Shown here in pieces: positions 18,219 to 26,204 of a DNA stretch of 64,000 bases. Under the pieces are notes generated by a model. The model saw nothing but the letters and a program-made list of their open reading frames with translations. It ran no database searches and had not been told where the DNA came from. Source of the stretch: Micromonospora sp. NBRC 110009 (GTDB lineage Bacteria > Actinomycetota > Actinomycetes > Mycobacteriales > Micromonosporaceae); NCBI RefSeq assembly GCF_030518795.1, contig NZ_CP130427.1, positions 5,518,001-5,582,000 of the forward strand, written 5' to 3'. The translations under genes were made by a program, and so were the position numbers. Position 1 is the first letter of the stretch; the number at the start of each line of letters is the position of its first letter.

Positions 18219-19070
18219 TCAGGCGGCTGCCCGAGGCACACTCCGCAGGGCGCGGCCGGCGCGAGTCCGCGCGCGGTGTGCGGACTGGTGCTGCAGACAC
18301 TCGCGAGCGTCGGCCGAGACGACGCCGCTGAGCAGTCCCATGGCGAGGGCGTCAGCAAGACGCTGGTCGATGCCGTTCATCCGCTTACGCAGCGCGTCCA
18401 CGGTGATGCCCAGACGTGCGGCGATCGGTTCGATCGCTCTGCCCCCGAGCCGCAGGTCGATGTAGGGCTCGAGGTCGCTGGCCTCGAGCAGACCGAGCCG
18501 GGCGGCCCGCCGAACCAGGAGGTCGGGGTGGCCGTAGGGGACGAGCGGGGCACGAGGGCCGATGACGTGCTCCAGGTCCTGCACCGGCACCGCGGTGCCC
18601 GCGCGGCGCAGCATCTCGTGTCCGGACCGCCAGGCGGCCATGCACAGCGCGGCGTACGGGGCCGGCTTGGCCAGGTCGACGCGGTCGCGCAAGGCGGTGA
18701 GGAATCCGGTGAGGATCTCCGCGTCCAGGTCGGCGCCGTCACCGGACCACCCCGCGTGCAGTCGCCCGGCATGCCGGCGCAGCGCGGGCATCGCCATCGC
18801 CACCGCCGCGATGACCCAGGACGGTCCGTCCAGTCGAGCGCGGCGAACCAGGTCCCGCCACACCGCGTCACGCGCCGCGTAGGCGCGCGGATGGCGCAGC
18901 AGCCAGTCCCGCAGCGCCGGCAATGTCATGACACCGGCCGGCAAGCCGGTGCCAGGTCCGAGCGTGTCCAAGTCGAGTGTCAGGGGGGCGGGGCCGGTGG
19001 TCAGTGCCGCGAAGGCGGCCTCGACGGCGTCCAGCGGCGAGTCCGGCCAAGTCGAGTCGGACAGGGTCAT
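18219..19070 (-). CDS. Sigma-like or HTH regulatory protein of the element
   Basis: The product has 283 residues. The ATG at 19070 is set by GGGAGGG about 7 nt upstream. The protein is almost wholly helical. Near the C-terminus, GGRAIEPIAARLGITVDAL with the following RKRMNGIDQRLADAL resembles the helix-turn-helix of sigma-factor region 4. Similar proteins occur beside conjugation genes in actinobacterial elements. A role in controlling the element is likely, but no full sigma domain is clear and no target is shown. It is transcribed away from the dense CTGAC array at 19168-19593, which lies directly upstream. Confidence 0.5.
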   Translation of the reverse strand: MTLSDSTWPDSPLDAVEAAFAALTTGPAPLTLDLDTLGPGTGLPAGVMTLPALRDWLLRHPRAYAARDAVWRDLVRRARLDGPSWVIAAVAMAMPALRRHAGRLHAGWSGDGADLDAEILTGFLTALRDRVDLAKPAPYAALCMAAWRSGHEMLRRAGTAVPVQDLEHVIGPRAPLVPYGHPDLLVRRAARLGLLEASDLEPYIDLRLGGRAIEPIAARLGITVDALRKRMNGIDQRLADALAMGLLSGVVSADARECLQHQSAHRARTRAGRALRSVPRAAA

Positions 19071-19167
19071 GTCACACCCTCCCAGCGGGGGATCGTCGAC
19101 GGCACGCCGAGGCGGTGTCACACCGGCGCGGAAGACACCGATTGCGCCATAGCGCCCTCACAGACCT

Positions 19168-19593
19168 CTGACAGTCCAGTCCAGCAGCACGACAGACCCT
19201 GCCGCCGCACCAGCACGCATCAACGCAGACGGCGGCCGTCGTCCGCGTCGGATCCTGGCACGGGCCTGACAAGCTGGCTCTGACCTGCGCGATGACATCG
19301 CCAGCGCGGTGGTGACGCACGCCGCGCCGGCGGACCTGACAGCCTCGCCTGCCCCTCAACCGGACCTGACGGCGGTCTGACAATCACACGGTGCCGCCGT
19401 GGCCGTCTCTGACAGCCGGCCCGCTGCCGGACAGCGCCGATACAGCGACACAGGGCCGGCGTCTGACACGGCGGCCGCGCCAGGTGTCTGACAGCGGCAC
19501 CGACGGATGACAGACATAGCCGTCGTCGACGAAGCCGCCTCGCCGCGCTGGACCTGACATGCGCGGCGACCACGACCGGCGAATGTCTGACGG
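19168..19593 (+). repeat. Dense directional CTGAC(A/G) array
   Basis: The gene-free stretch 19071-19701 holds eleven CTGAC copies on the plus strand, starting at 19168, 19266, 19280, 19336, 19366, 19377, 19409, 19463, 19488, 19554 and 19587, plus TGACAG at 19508. Most read CTGACA, often with G at position 7. Gaps range from 11 to about 100 nt with no fixed period. All copies point the same way. Chance would give well under one copy of a given 6-mer here. The layout resembles an irregular iteron-like binding region. The array is the upstream region of the sigma-like gene, and an IS3 element has inserted just beyond it. Confidence 0.6.
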
Positions 19594-19770
19594 CGGTAGT
19601 CGCCCGAACGGCGCTTACCCCTGCCGCCATGGCTGTCCGTCACCTTCGGTCAGGGCGGGCGCGACAGTCCGGGCACGTTGGATCGATTCAGGGCTCGGGA
19701 GTTGCCCCCTGGTCCTGGACACTTGAGCCTTGGATCGTGATGGTCCGGGGAGATCAGGAGTCCCTGACAG

Positions 19771-20073
19771 ATGGTGAACAAGCACTACCCCGCCGAGTTC
19801 AAGGCCGACGCGGTCGCGTTGTACCGGTCTCGGCCGGGGGCGACGATCGCGCAGATCGCTGACGATCTGGGCGTCAATCGGGAGACGTTGCGCAGTTGGG
19901 TCCGCGCTGATGATCAGCGTCGGGGCGCAGCGGCCGGGCCGGCGGCGCCGCCGGCGTCCGGGTCGGTGGAGGATGAGAACGCGGCGTTGCGGCGGCGGGT
20001 GCGGGAGTTGGAGGAGGAACGGGACATTCTGCGGAAGGCGGCCCGGTATTTCGCCGGGGAGACGCGCTGGTGA
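19771..20073 (+). CDS. IS3-family transposase OrfA
   Basis: The product has 100 residues. An N-terminal helix-turn-helix (YPAEFKADAVALYRSRPGAT, then ADDLGVNRETLRSWV) binds the element ends. A C-terminal leucine-zipper-like helix follows (DENAALRRRVRELEEERDIL), ending in the family-typical RKAARYFAGE. Its stop overlaps the GTG start of orfB by 4 nt and orfB is in the -1 frame, so the transposase could be made by frameshifting or by coupled translation. Confidence 0.9.
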   Translation: MVNKHYPAEFKADAVALYRSRPGATIAQIADDLGVNRETLRSWVRADDQRRGAAAGPAAPPASGSVEDENAALRRRVRELEEERDILRKAARYFAGETRW

Positions 20074-20969
20074 ACCGCTTCCAGTTCGTCGCCGACCATC
20101 AGCAGCGCTATGGCGTGAAGCGGTTGTGTCAGATCCTCGGGGTGTCCCGCTCGAGCTTCTACTACTGGCGATCGGCCGCCGAAGCGCGGGCCGCCCGGCA
20201 GGCCGCGGACGTCGCGCTGGCCAGCCGGATCCGGGCGGTGCACGCCGAGCACGACGGCACGTACGGAGCACCACGGATCACCGCCGAGCTGCGCGATGCC
20301 GGGCAGTTGGTCAACCGTAAGCGGGTCGCGCGGGTGATGCGCCGCTTCGGCGTGCAGGGTCTGCGGTTGCGCAGGCGAACTCGTACGACGGTGCCGGACC
20401 CGGCCGCGGCGAAGGCCCCGGATCTGATCGGCCGGCACTTCACCGCCCCCGCGCCGAACCAACGCTACGTCGGCGACATCACCTACCTGCCGGTCGGTGA
20501 CCGCGGATTCCTCTACCTGGCCACCGTCCTCGACCTGCACTCCCGGCGCCTCGCGGGCTGGGCGATCGCCGACCACATGCGCACCGACCTGGTCATCGAC
20601 GCCCTCCACGCGGCGCAGCGCACCCGGGGCAGCCTCGACGGGGCGATCATGCACACCGACCACGGAGCTCAATACACCTCCCGGGCCTTCGCCGCCGCCT
20701 GCACCACGGCAGGGGTCCGGCAGTCAATGAGCGCGGTCGGTAGCTCCGCCGACAACGCGGCCGCGGAGTCGTTCAACGCCACCTTCAAACGCGAGACCCT
20801 CCAGGGCCGCCGCGCCTTCACCGACAAACGCGAAGCCCGACTCGCCGCATTCCGCTGGCTGCACCGCTACAACACCATTCGACGCCACTCCCGGCTCGGA
20901 CAGCAATCACCGATCACCTACGAGAAGAACACCCGCCCAGCGCCAGCTACGCTGGCCCCGGCCGCATAA
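20070..20969 (+). CDS. IS3-family transposase OrfB (DDE integrase core)
   Basis: The product has 299 residues. The N-terminus shows the HTH_21-type segment (YGVKRLCQILGVSRSSFYYW), followed by an rve integrase core. The catalytic triad is visible as D in YVGDITYLP, D in IMHTDHGAQYTS and E in NAAAESFNATFKRE. NTIRRHSRLGQQSP is the usual family ending. The length is normal and the frame is intact, so the element could still be active. Confidence 0.92.
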   Translation: MNRFQFVADHQQRYGVKRLCQILGVSRSSFYYWRSAAEARAARQAADVALASRIRAVHAEHDGTYGAPRITAELRDAGQLVNRKRVARVMRRFGVQGLRLRRRTRTTVPDPAAAKAPDLIGRHFTAPAPNQRYVGDITYLPVGDRGFLYLATVLDLHSRRLAGWAIADHMRTDLVIDALHAAQRTRGSLDGAIMHTDHGAQYTSRAFAAACTTAGVRQSMSAVGSSADNAAAESFNATFKRETLQGRRAFTDKREARLAAFRWLHRYNTIRRHSRLGQQSPITYEKNTRPAPATLAPAA

Positions 20970-21026
20970 CCCCCGTGTCCAGGATCAGGGGTCAAGCCCC
21001 CTCCACGCTTCCATGCCCGGCGGTTG

Positions 21027-21094
21027 CTGTCAGACCTCCGTCAGACCCAAGGGGTGTCCGCCACAGCTGACACACGCCGATTTGAGGGTGTCAG
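21027..21094. repeat. CTGACA/TGTCAG motif cluster D
   Basis: Just right of the insertion sequence lie CTGTCAG (21027), a GTCAGAC copy near 21040, CTGACA (21067) and TGTCAG (21089). The last lies in GGTGTCAGCGCA, the same 12-mer as at 17068-17079. They continue the array interrupted by the insertion and lie directly upstream of the methyltransferase-like gene pair. Confidence 0.45.
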
Positions 21095-21127
21095 CGCATC
21101 ACGGCGCGGCGCGGAGCCCACATCCAC

Positions 21128-22039
21128 ATGAGCGAGCACACGCCGCAGCACCCCCACGACCCTGTCCAGCCCGCCGACCCAACCGAGGCCGACCCGACCC
21201 TGACCGACGTGGTCGCCGGTGATCCACCGGTGCCGGTCACCGTGTGGCGCACCGCCCGCACCGACGCCGACACCAGCCGCAGCATCGGCGCCCGGCTGGC
21301 CTACCGTCTCGTCGCCGCCTACAGCCGCCCCGGCGACCCGGTCGTCGACCTCACCTTCGACCACGCCCTGACCGCCATCTGCCACGCAGGCCGCCGCCGG
21401 CACCACCCCGGCTGGTTCACCGACGTCTCCAGCCTCATCATCGGCCCCGCCACCGCACCGACCCCGCCCGACCCGGCCGCGCCGCCCACTGACGGGGACC
21501 TGCCGGACCTGGCCGCGTGGTTCGGTGACGACCTCACCGACCCCGACCTGCCCCCGCCCACCGACATGTGCACCCCGTCCCGCCACGACACATCACTGCA
21601 GGACGCGACCAGCCTCATCGTGGCCTGCTGGCCCCTCGACCCGGCAGACGCCACCAACCGGATCCGGCTGGCATGGCTGCTGACCGCCTGCGCGCGCCTC
21701 CTGCGCCCCGGCGGCTGCCTCGTCCTCGTCGTCACCGTCCCCACCACGACCGCCGCCCGGCCGGAGGACTTCACCCCGGTGGCCACCGCCGCCGCGTCCG
21801 TGGGCCTGGGCTACCTGCAGCACATCGTCGCCGTCACCGCCGACACCGAAGGTGACGCCTTCGTCTACCACGCCACCGACGAGGAACTCCTCACCATCGC
21901 CCAGCAAGCCAGCCCGCAGCGGTGGACGGCGGCGCACCTGAAGGTCCACGCGGACCTGCTCGTCTTCAGCCCGGTACCCGGATCGACCACCGGGCAGGCG
22001 AACCGCCGGCGGCGCGAGGGCGGTGACCGCCGTGGCTGA
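21128..22039 (+). CDS. Degenerate methyltransferase-like protein
   Basis: The product has 303 residues. Its layout parallels the next gene: RLVAAYSRPGDPVVDLTF aligns with the SAM-binding region, and LLRPGGCLVLVVTVP with the late strand of the fold. The key residues are gone: DLTFDHALT (74-82) stands where DPMCGIGTT is expected, and SLIVACWPL where the catalytic TSPPY loop should be. I infer a catalytically inactive paralogue acting as a partner or DNA-binding subunit. It overlaps the active-looking methyltransferase gene by 17 nt, so the two are probably made together. Confidence 0.6.
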   Translation: MSEHTPQHPHDPVQPADPTEADPTLTDVVAGDPPVPVTVWRTARTDADTSRSIGARLAYRLVAAYSRPGDPVVDLTFDHALTAICHAGRRRHHPGWFTDVSSLIIGPATAPTPPDPAAPPTDGDLPDLAAWFGDDLTDPDLPPPTDMCTPSRHDTSLQDATSLIVACWPLDPADATNRIRLAWLLTACARLLRPGGCLVLVVTVPTTTAARPEDFTPVATAAASVGLGYLQHIVAVTADTEGDAFVYHATDEELLTIAQQASPQRWTAAHLKVHADLLVFSPVPGSTTGQANRRRREGGDRRG

Positions 22040-23102
22040 CCCCACCCCCTTCCCACCAGGCCAGGTGCAGCCCGGCGACGCCGAGGACGCCTACCTCGGC
22101 CAGCACGGCGACGACGGCGGTCACCCCGAGAGCAGCGGACGTCACCGGGCACCGGACCAACCGCAGCGCCTGTCGGTCTGGGCCACCGCGCAGCAGACCG
22201 GACCGGTGCAGCGCCGCGGCCGTTACGTCGCCGAGTCCGTCAAGCACCCCGCCCGGATGCTCCCCGCGATCGCCGCGCACGCCATCGCCGCCTACACCCA
22301 GCCCGGCGACCTCGTCCTCGACCCGATGTGCGGCATCGGCACCACCCTCGTCGAAGCCATCCACACCGGCCGCGACGCCATCGGCGTCGAGTACGAGCCA
22401 CGCTGGTCGAACATCGCCGACACCAACATCACCCACGCCCACCAGCAGGGCGCCACCGGCCACGCCTCGGTGGTCCGCGGCGACGCCACCCGCCTGGCCT
22501 CCCTCCTGCCCGCAGCCCTCGCCGGGCAGGTCGCCCTCGTGATCACCTCACCCCCGTACGGGCCCACCGTCCACGGCCTCGTCCGACCCGGGACCGACGG
22601 GGTCACCAAGTTCGACAACACCTACGGCACCGACCGCGGCAACCTCGCCTACCGCGACCTCACCGGCCTCACCGACGGCTTCGAACAGATCCTGACCGGC
22701 TGCGCCGCCCTGCTGCGCCCTGGCGGCACGGTCGTGGTCACCGCCCGACCATGGCGCAAGAACGGCCAGCTCGTCGACCTGCCGTCCGCGGTCATCGCCG
22801 CCGGCGTGCGCGCCGGCCTGGTCCCGACCGAGCGGTGCGTCGCCCTGCTCGCCGCGGTCCGCGACGGGCACCTCGTCGCCCGGCCGTCGTTCTTCCAACT
22901 CCAAACCGTGCGCAAGGCCCGCACCGGCGGTATCCCGCTGCACCTGATCACGCACGAGGACGTGCTGATCTTCCGCCGGCCGCAGAAGTCCGCGAGTTCG
23001 GCTGAACCCAAGTGTTCGCACGGCGAATCCGGGTGTCCTGAGGGGACATCGTGGCATGCGGACACCGGGGTTCAGGGCAACTCGGGGAGGCGGTCCGCGT
23101 GA
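22023..23102 (+). CDS. DNA methyltransferase, N6-adenine or N4-cytosine type
   Basis: The product has 359 residues. It shows SAM-binding motif I DPMCGIGTT (100-108), an acidic VEYEPRW strand, and the catalytic motif TSPPYGP (175-181). FRRPQK near the end of the domain is typical of the family. SPPY-type motifs are found in amino-group DNA methyltransferases. No restriction enzyme gene is adjacent, so it may be an orphan that marks or protects the element. A GTG at 22023 is used, and GTG 22032 is also possible. The last ~35 residues look like run-on sequence past the element's original stop. Confidence 0.75.
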   Translation: MTAVADPTPFPPGQVQPGDAEDAYLGQHGDDGGHPESSGRHRAPDQPQRLSVWATAQQTGPVQRRGRYVAESVKHPARMLPAIAAHAIAAYTQPGDLVLDPMCGIGTTLVEAIHTGRDAIGVEYEPRWSNIADTNITHAHQQGATGHASVVRGDATRLASLLPAALAGQVALVITSPPYGPTVHGLVRPGTDGVTKFDNTYGTDRGNLAYRDLTGLTDGFEQILTGCAALLRPGGTVVVTARPWRKNGQLVDLPSAVIAAGVRAGLVPTERCVALLAAVRDGHLVARPSFFQLQTVRKARTGGIPLHLITHEDVLIFRRPQKSASSAEPKCSHGESGCPEGTSWHADTGVQGNSGRRSA

Positions 23103-23284
23103 GGGCCGCCGATGAGTTCTCGGGCGTTGGTCGCGCATCGGATGGCGGTTCCTTCGCTGACCCCGAAGACGGCGGCCAGGTGCAGCGGGTCGGCGCCGGT
23201 GGTGACGGCTTCCTCGAGTTGCCGGTCGATGCGCAGTCGTTCGAGGGTGCCGGGCAGGCCGCGCAGGTTCAGGATCGGGCTCGC
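23072..23284 (-). pseudogene. C-terminal remnant of an element integrase
   Basis: The stretch after an in-frame TAG (23285-23287) reads LRGLPGTLERLRIDRQLEEA, then DPLHLAAVFGVSEGTAIRCA and NARELIGG, ending at a TGA at 23072. From memory this resembles the C-terminal tail of large actinobacterial site-specific integrases, with an RIDRQLEEAL...DPLHLA.VFG...TAIRYA pattern. There is no start codon and nothing recognisable upstream, so it is a remnant. It partly overlaps the tail of the convergent methyltransferase gene. It may mark the right end of the element or an older insertion. The rest of 23285-23558 shows nothing clear. Confidence 0.45.
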
Positions 23285-23558
23285 CTAGCGCGCGGCGAAG
23301 AGCCGGATGAATCGCCACGCGCCAGCGGCGTCGCGAACGCGCTCTGGCGGTGATCTCCGCCGGTGTGAGCGTGACGTCGATGGAGATCGGCGCAGCCTAT
23401 CGCTGCACCGGCGGATGCCCAGGGCCGTCGGGTCGCCACCCTGGCCGACTCGCAGCGTTGATCGACCCTCGATCGGTGAGCTCATCGGCGGCCCCGAAGG
23501 CGTCAGCGCCCATGGGCCTCGTTGGTCAGCCGGGCGACGCCCTCATCCGTCGAGTTGG

Positions 23559-24059
23559 TCAGACGTTGAGCGCGACCGAGACGGCGGAAGCCAGAACCAG
23601 CAGGCACAGCGCGAGAAGCGTCCAGTCAACCGTTAGGGACCTCTTCGCGGCGGATGGCGTTACGCTGGCGACGGTCAGCGGAAATGCGAAGCGGGAACGC
23701 AGCAGCAACAGGTTCTCCGCCGCCCGGTCAGGCCGGTTCAGGTCGTAGTCACGCACGGCGAAGAGCATGCCTACTACGACCGTGCCGGCCTGGCAGGTCC
23801 TGCCGTCACGCTTCCAGCCCGCCGCTTGGATCCGATCTTTCAACTCGCGGCCCGCCGCGTCCGGGCTGATGTTGACCCGGTAGTCGCGGGTCCAGCGGAG
23901 CTTGCCCTGCGACCCCCAGGCGCCCTTGCCACCACTGAGCTGCCAGCCCGCCGGGATGGCAATCTCATCGAGCCGTGCCTGCCCAATGGCGAGCAGTTCC
24001 TCCGTCGACCGCTTGTCCGGTGGGCCGCCGCACCCTGACAGGAGCGTGACACCTGTCAA
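23559..24059 (-). CDS. Putative lipoprotein with a C-terminal membrane helix
   Basis: About 166 residues from a TTG at 24059. A lipobox-like LLSGC lies only ~10 residues in. The frame continues upstream (RPRWAAAPTLTG) in a way that would complete a signal peptide, but no ATG, GTG or TTG is in place there. The 5' end may therefore be damaged or the start misjudged. The body holds ELLAIGQARLDEIAIPAGWQ and RDYRVNISPDAAG, and the C-terminus has a membrane helix (DWTLLALCLLVLASAVSVAL). No function is recognised. Confidence 0.45.
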   Translation of the reverse strand: MTGVTLLSGCGGPPDKRSTEELLAIGQARLDEIAIPAGWQLSGGKGAWGSQGKLRWTRDYRVNISPDAAGRELKDRIQAAGWKRDGRTCQAGTVVVGMLFAVRDYDLNRPDRAAENLLLLRSRFAFPLTVASVTPSAAKRSLTVDWTLLALCLLVLASAVSVALNV

Positions 24060-24323
24060 AGTCGGGGCTGCCGCCCACCGCGGCCGTGAGGTCGGTTTGC
24101 CGGTAGTAAATAGCCGCTGGTCGGGCGTCGGCGGATCGCATACGGGGAAACATCCGACTCTGCCGCAGTGCGAATGCCGATCGGAGCTACTCCTCCAGGT
24201 CCGCCAACCAGCCGCGTGCCACGCTTGCGGCCTGCTGTTCCCAGTCCCACACTCACCGGTGCGAGCGTCTATGCGGCCGGAAACGGGTGCACGTCGCGGA
24301 GCCCGGATCGGTAGTTTGGGCGG

Positions 24324-26204
24324 GTGCCCCCGCAGGTTCCCCACCCCGAGCCCGGTGTCCCGGACACGAGGGGGCCGCTGAGGTACATCTGGTGGCTGGT
24401 CCGCTGCCAACCCTGGCGGGTGCTGCGTGGCAGCGTGCTCGGCACGGCCTGGATGACGGGGCTGTCGGTCCGGCCGTATCTGATTTCCCGCGCCGTTGAC
24501 GACGGGCTGCGCGCGCACGACAACCGGGCTCTGTTGCTCTGGGTCGCGGCGATCCTCGGTGCGGGCGTGGGCCTGTCGTACCTGGGCATCATGCGGCATC
24601 GAACGATGACCTTCGTGCGGGAGGATGCGACGGCCCGCTCGGCAGCGGTGCTGCTGCGCCAGCTGTCCCGGATCGGCGCGGTGCTGCCGCGCCGGCTCGC
24701 CGCTGGGGAGGTGGCGACCGTAGGCGGCTCCGACATCGGATACACCTCGCAGGTGTTGACGATGACTGGGCCGGGGGTGGGCGCAGTCATCGCGTACACG
24801 GTGATCGCCGTCGTGCTGTGGTCGGTGTCGCCGATCCTCGCGCTGTGTGTGCTGCTGGGCGTACCGGCGATCGCCCTGCTCATAGGGCCATTACTGCGCC
24901 GCCTCGATCGAGTGGAGTCGGTCTACCGGCAGCAGCAGGGCATGCTCACCACCCGGGCGGGCGACATCGTGGCTGGGCTGCGGGTGCTCGCCGGCGTCGG
25001 CGGCCGCGGCCTGTTCGCCCGCCGGTACGCCGACCGCTCCCAGCGCCTGCTGGCCGAGGGATACCGGGTCGGTGCCGTCAACAGCTGGATCGACGCGCTG
25101 ACCGTCGCCATCCCGGGGCTCTTCCTCGCGACCGTGGTCTGGCTCGCGGCCCGGATGGCTGTCACTGGCGACATAACGATCGGGCAGATGGTCGCCGTCT
25201 ACGGATACGTAGCCACCCTCATCGTGCCGGTCTGGTTTCTACTAGAGGGCAGCTACCAGATGATCCGGGGCCGGGTCGCCGCCCGCCGGATCGTCGCCCT
25301 ACTCAACTTGGTCCCTGACGACGTCGGTGCCCTGCGAGATGCGGACGGCCCGGGAACCAAGCCCGACGGCGGCGGAATAACAACCGTGCCCGACGCCCGC
25401 CGGCCGGGAGTCGTGCCCGCACCGGCCCGGCCTGCCGACTTACACGATCCGGCCAGCGGACTGACCGTGCCCGCAGGTCGCCTGATCGGCGTCGCCGCTG
25501 ACGACCCGGGCGAGGCCATCGCGCTGGCCGACCGGCTCGGACGGTACGTCGTCAGCGACGTGACCTGGGGCGGTGTGCCGCTGACCGGGATCCCGCTCGA
25601 ACAGCTACGCGCCCGGATCCTTGTCGCCGACCACGACTCCTACCTCTTCGCCGGGACACTGCGGACCGTCCTGCGGGCCCGGGGGGCGAGCGGCGACGAC
25701 CGCGACCGGGCGGGGAGCGACGATGACCCTTCCCGGGACGGCAGCGGCAGCGACGCGCGGGTCACGGCGGCCCTGCGTGTCGCGTCGGCGGAGGACGTCG
25801 TCGACGCGCTGCCGGACGGGCTCGGCACCCCGATCGACACCCGGGCCCGCACACTCTCCGGCGGCCAGCGCCAACGGGTACGCCTGGCCCGAGCGCTGCT
25901 CGCCGAACCTGAGGTGCTGGTCCTCATCGATCCAACTTCGGCGGTGGACGCGCACACGGAGGCGCGGATCGCCGAGCGGCTGCGCGCTGCGCGGGCCGGG
26001 CGGACCACCATCGTGCTCGCTACGTCACCGTTGCTGCTCGGGCACGCCGACACGGTCGCACATCTGCGCGAGGGTCGGATCGTCGCCACCGGCACGCACG
26101 CCGAACTGCTCGAACGGGACCGGGGCTACCGACAATTGGTCGCCCGGGGCAGCGACGCCCTCGACTCCGAAGACTTCACCGGGGCCGAGGGGGCGTTGCG
26201 GTGA
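24324..26204 (+). CDS. ABC exporter half with degenerate nucleotide site
   Basis: The product has 626 residues from a GTG. Six membrane helices (about 35-310) form an ABC-exporter domain, followed by an unusual nucleotide-binding domain. The Walker A position reads LIGVAADDPGEA (388-399), with no GKS/T. The Walker B position is VLIDPTS, so Asp is Ile and the catalytic Glu is Asp. The signature LSGGQRQRVRLARAL (511-525) is perfect. An acidic insert (about 455-475) precedes it. The 4-nt overlap with the next gene indicates a heterodimer. The substrate is unknown; relatives export drugs, lipids or peptides. Confidence 0.85.
   Translation: MPPQVPHPEPGVPDTRGPLRYIWWLVRCQPWRVLRGSVLGTAWMTGLSVRPYLISRAVDDGLRAHDNRALLLWVAAILGAGVGLSYLGIMRHRTMTFVREDATARSAAVLLRQLSRIGAVLPRRLAAGEVATVGGSDIGYTSQVLTMTGPGVGAVIAYTVIAVVLWSVSPILALCVLLGVPAIALLIGPLLRRLDRVESVYRQQQGMLTTRAGDIVAGLRVLAGVGGRGLFARRYADRSQRLLAEGYRVGAVNSWIDALTVAIPGLFLATVVWLAARMAVTGDITIGQMVAVYGYVATLIVPVWFLLEGSYQMIRGRVAARRIVALLNLVPDDVGALRDADGPGTKPDGGGITTVPDARRPGVVPAPARPADLHDPASGLTVPAGRLIGVAADDPGEAIALADRLGRYVVSDVTWGGVPLTGIPLEQLRARILVADHDSYLFAGTLRTVLRARGASGDDRDRAGSDDDPSRDGSGSDARVTAALRVASAEDVVDALPDGLGTPIDTRARTLSGGQRQRVRLARALLAEPEVLVLIDPTSAVDAHTEARIAERLRAARAGRTTIVLATSPLLLGHADTVAHLREGRIVATGTHAELLERDRGYRQLVARGSDALDSEDFTGAEGALR

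Larger units (their letters stand above)
19702..20995 (+). mobile_element. IS3-family insertion sequence
   Basis: A 1294-bp element bounded by imperfect 21-bp inverted repeats. The left end, 19702-19722, reads TTGCCCCCTGGTCCTGGACA then C. The right end, 20975-20995, read in reverse gives TTGACCCCTGATCCTGGACA then C, with two mismatches. It contains orfA and orfB on the plus strand. No clear 3-4-bp target duplication was found (flanks GAG and GCC), so either the ends are slightly misplaced or the duplication has been lost. It sits inside the motif-rich non-coding region: CTGACA/TGTCAG copies continue on both sides. Confidence 0.8.

Noticed and set aside
19168..19593. CRISPR array
   Set aside because: The repeated unit is only 6-7 nt and spacing is irregular; there are no cas genes in the window.
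19764..19770. CTGACAG just before the transposase start
   Set aside because: It lies inside the insertion sequence, so it belongs to that element and not to the array.
24030..24060. CTGACAGGA and GACACCTGTCAA motifs
   Set aside because: They lie within the coding frame of the putative lipoprotein, outside the conjugative region, and were not counted with the element's motif.
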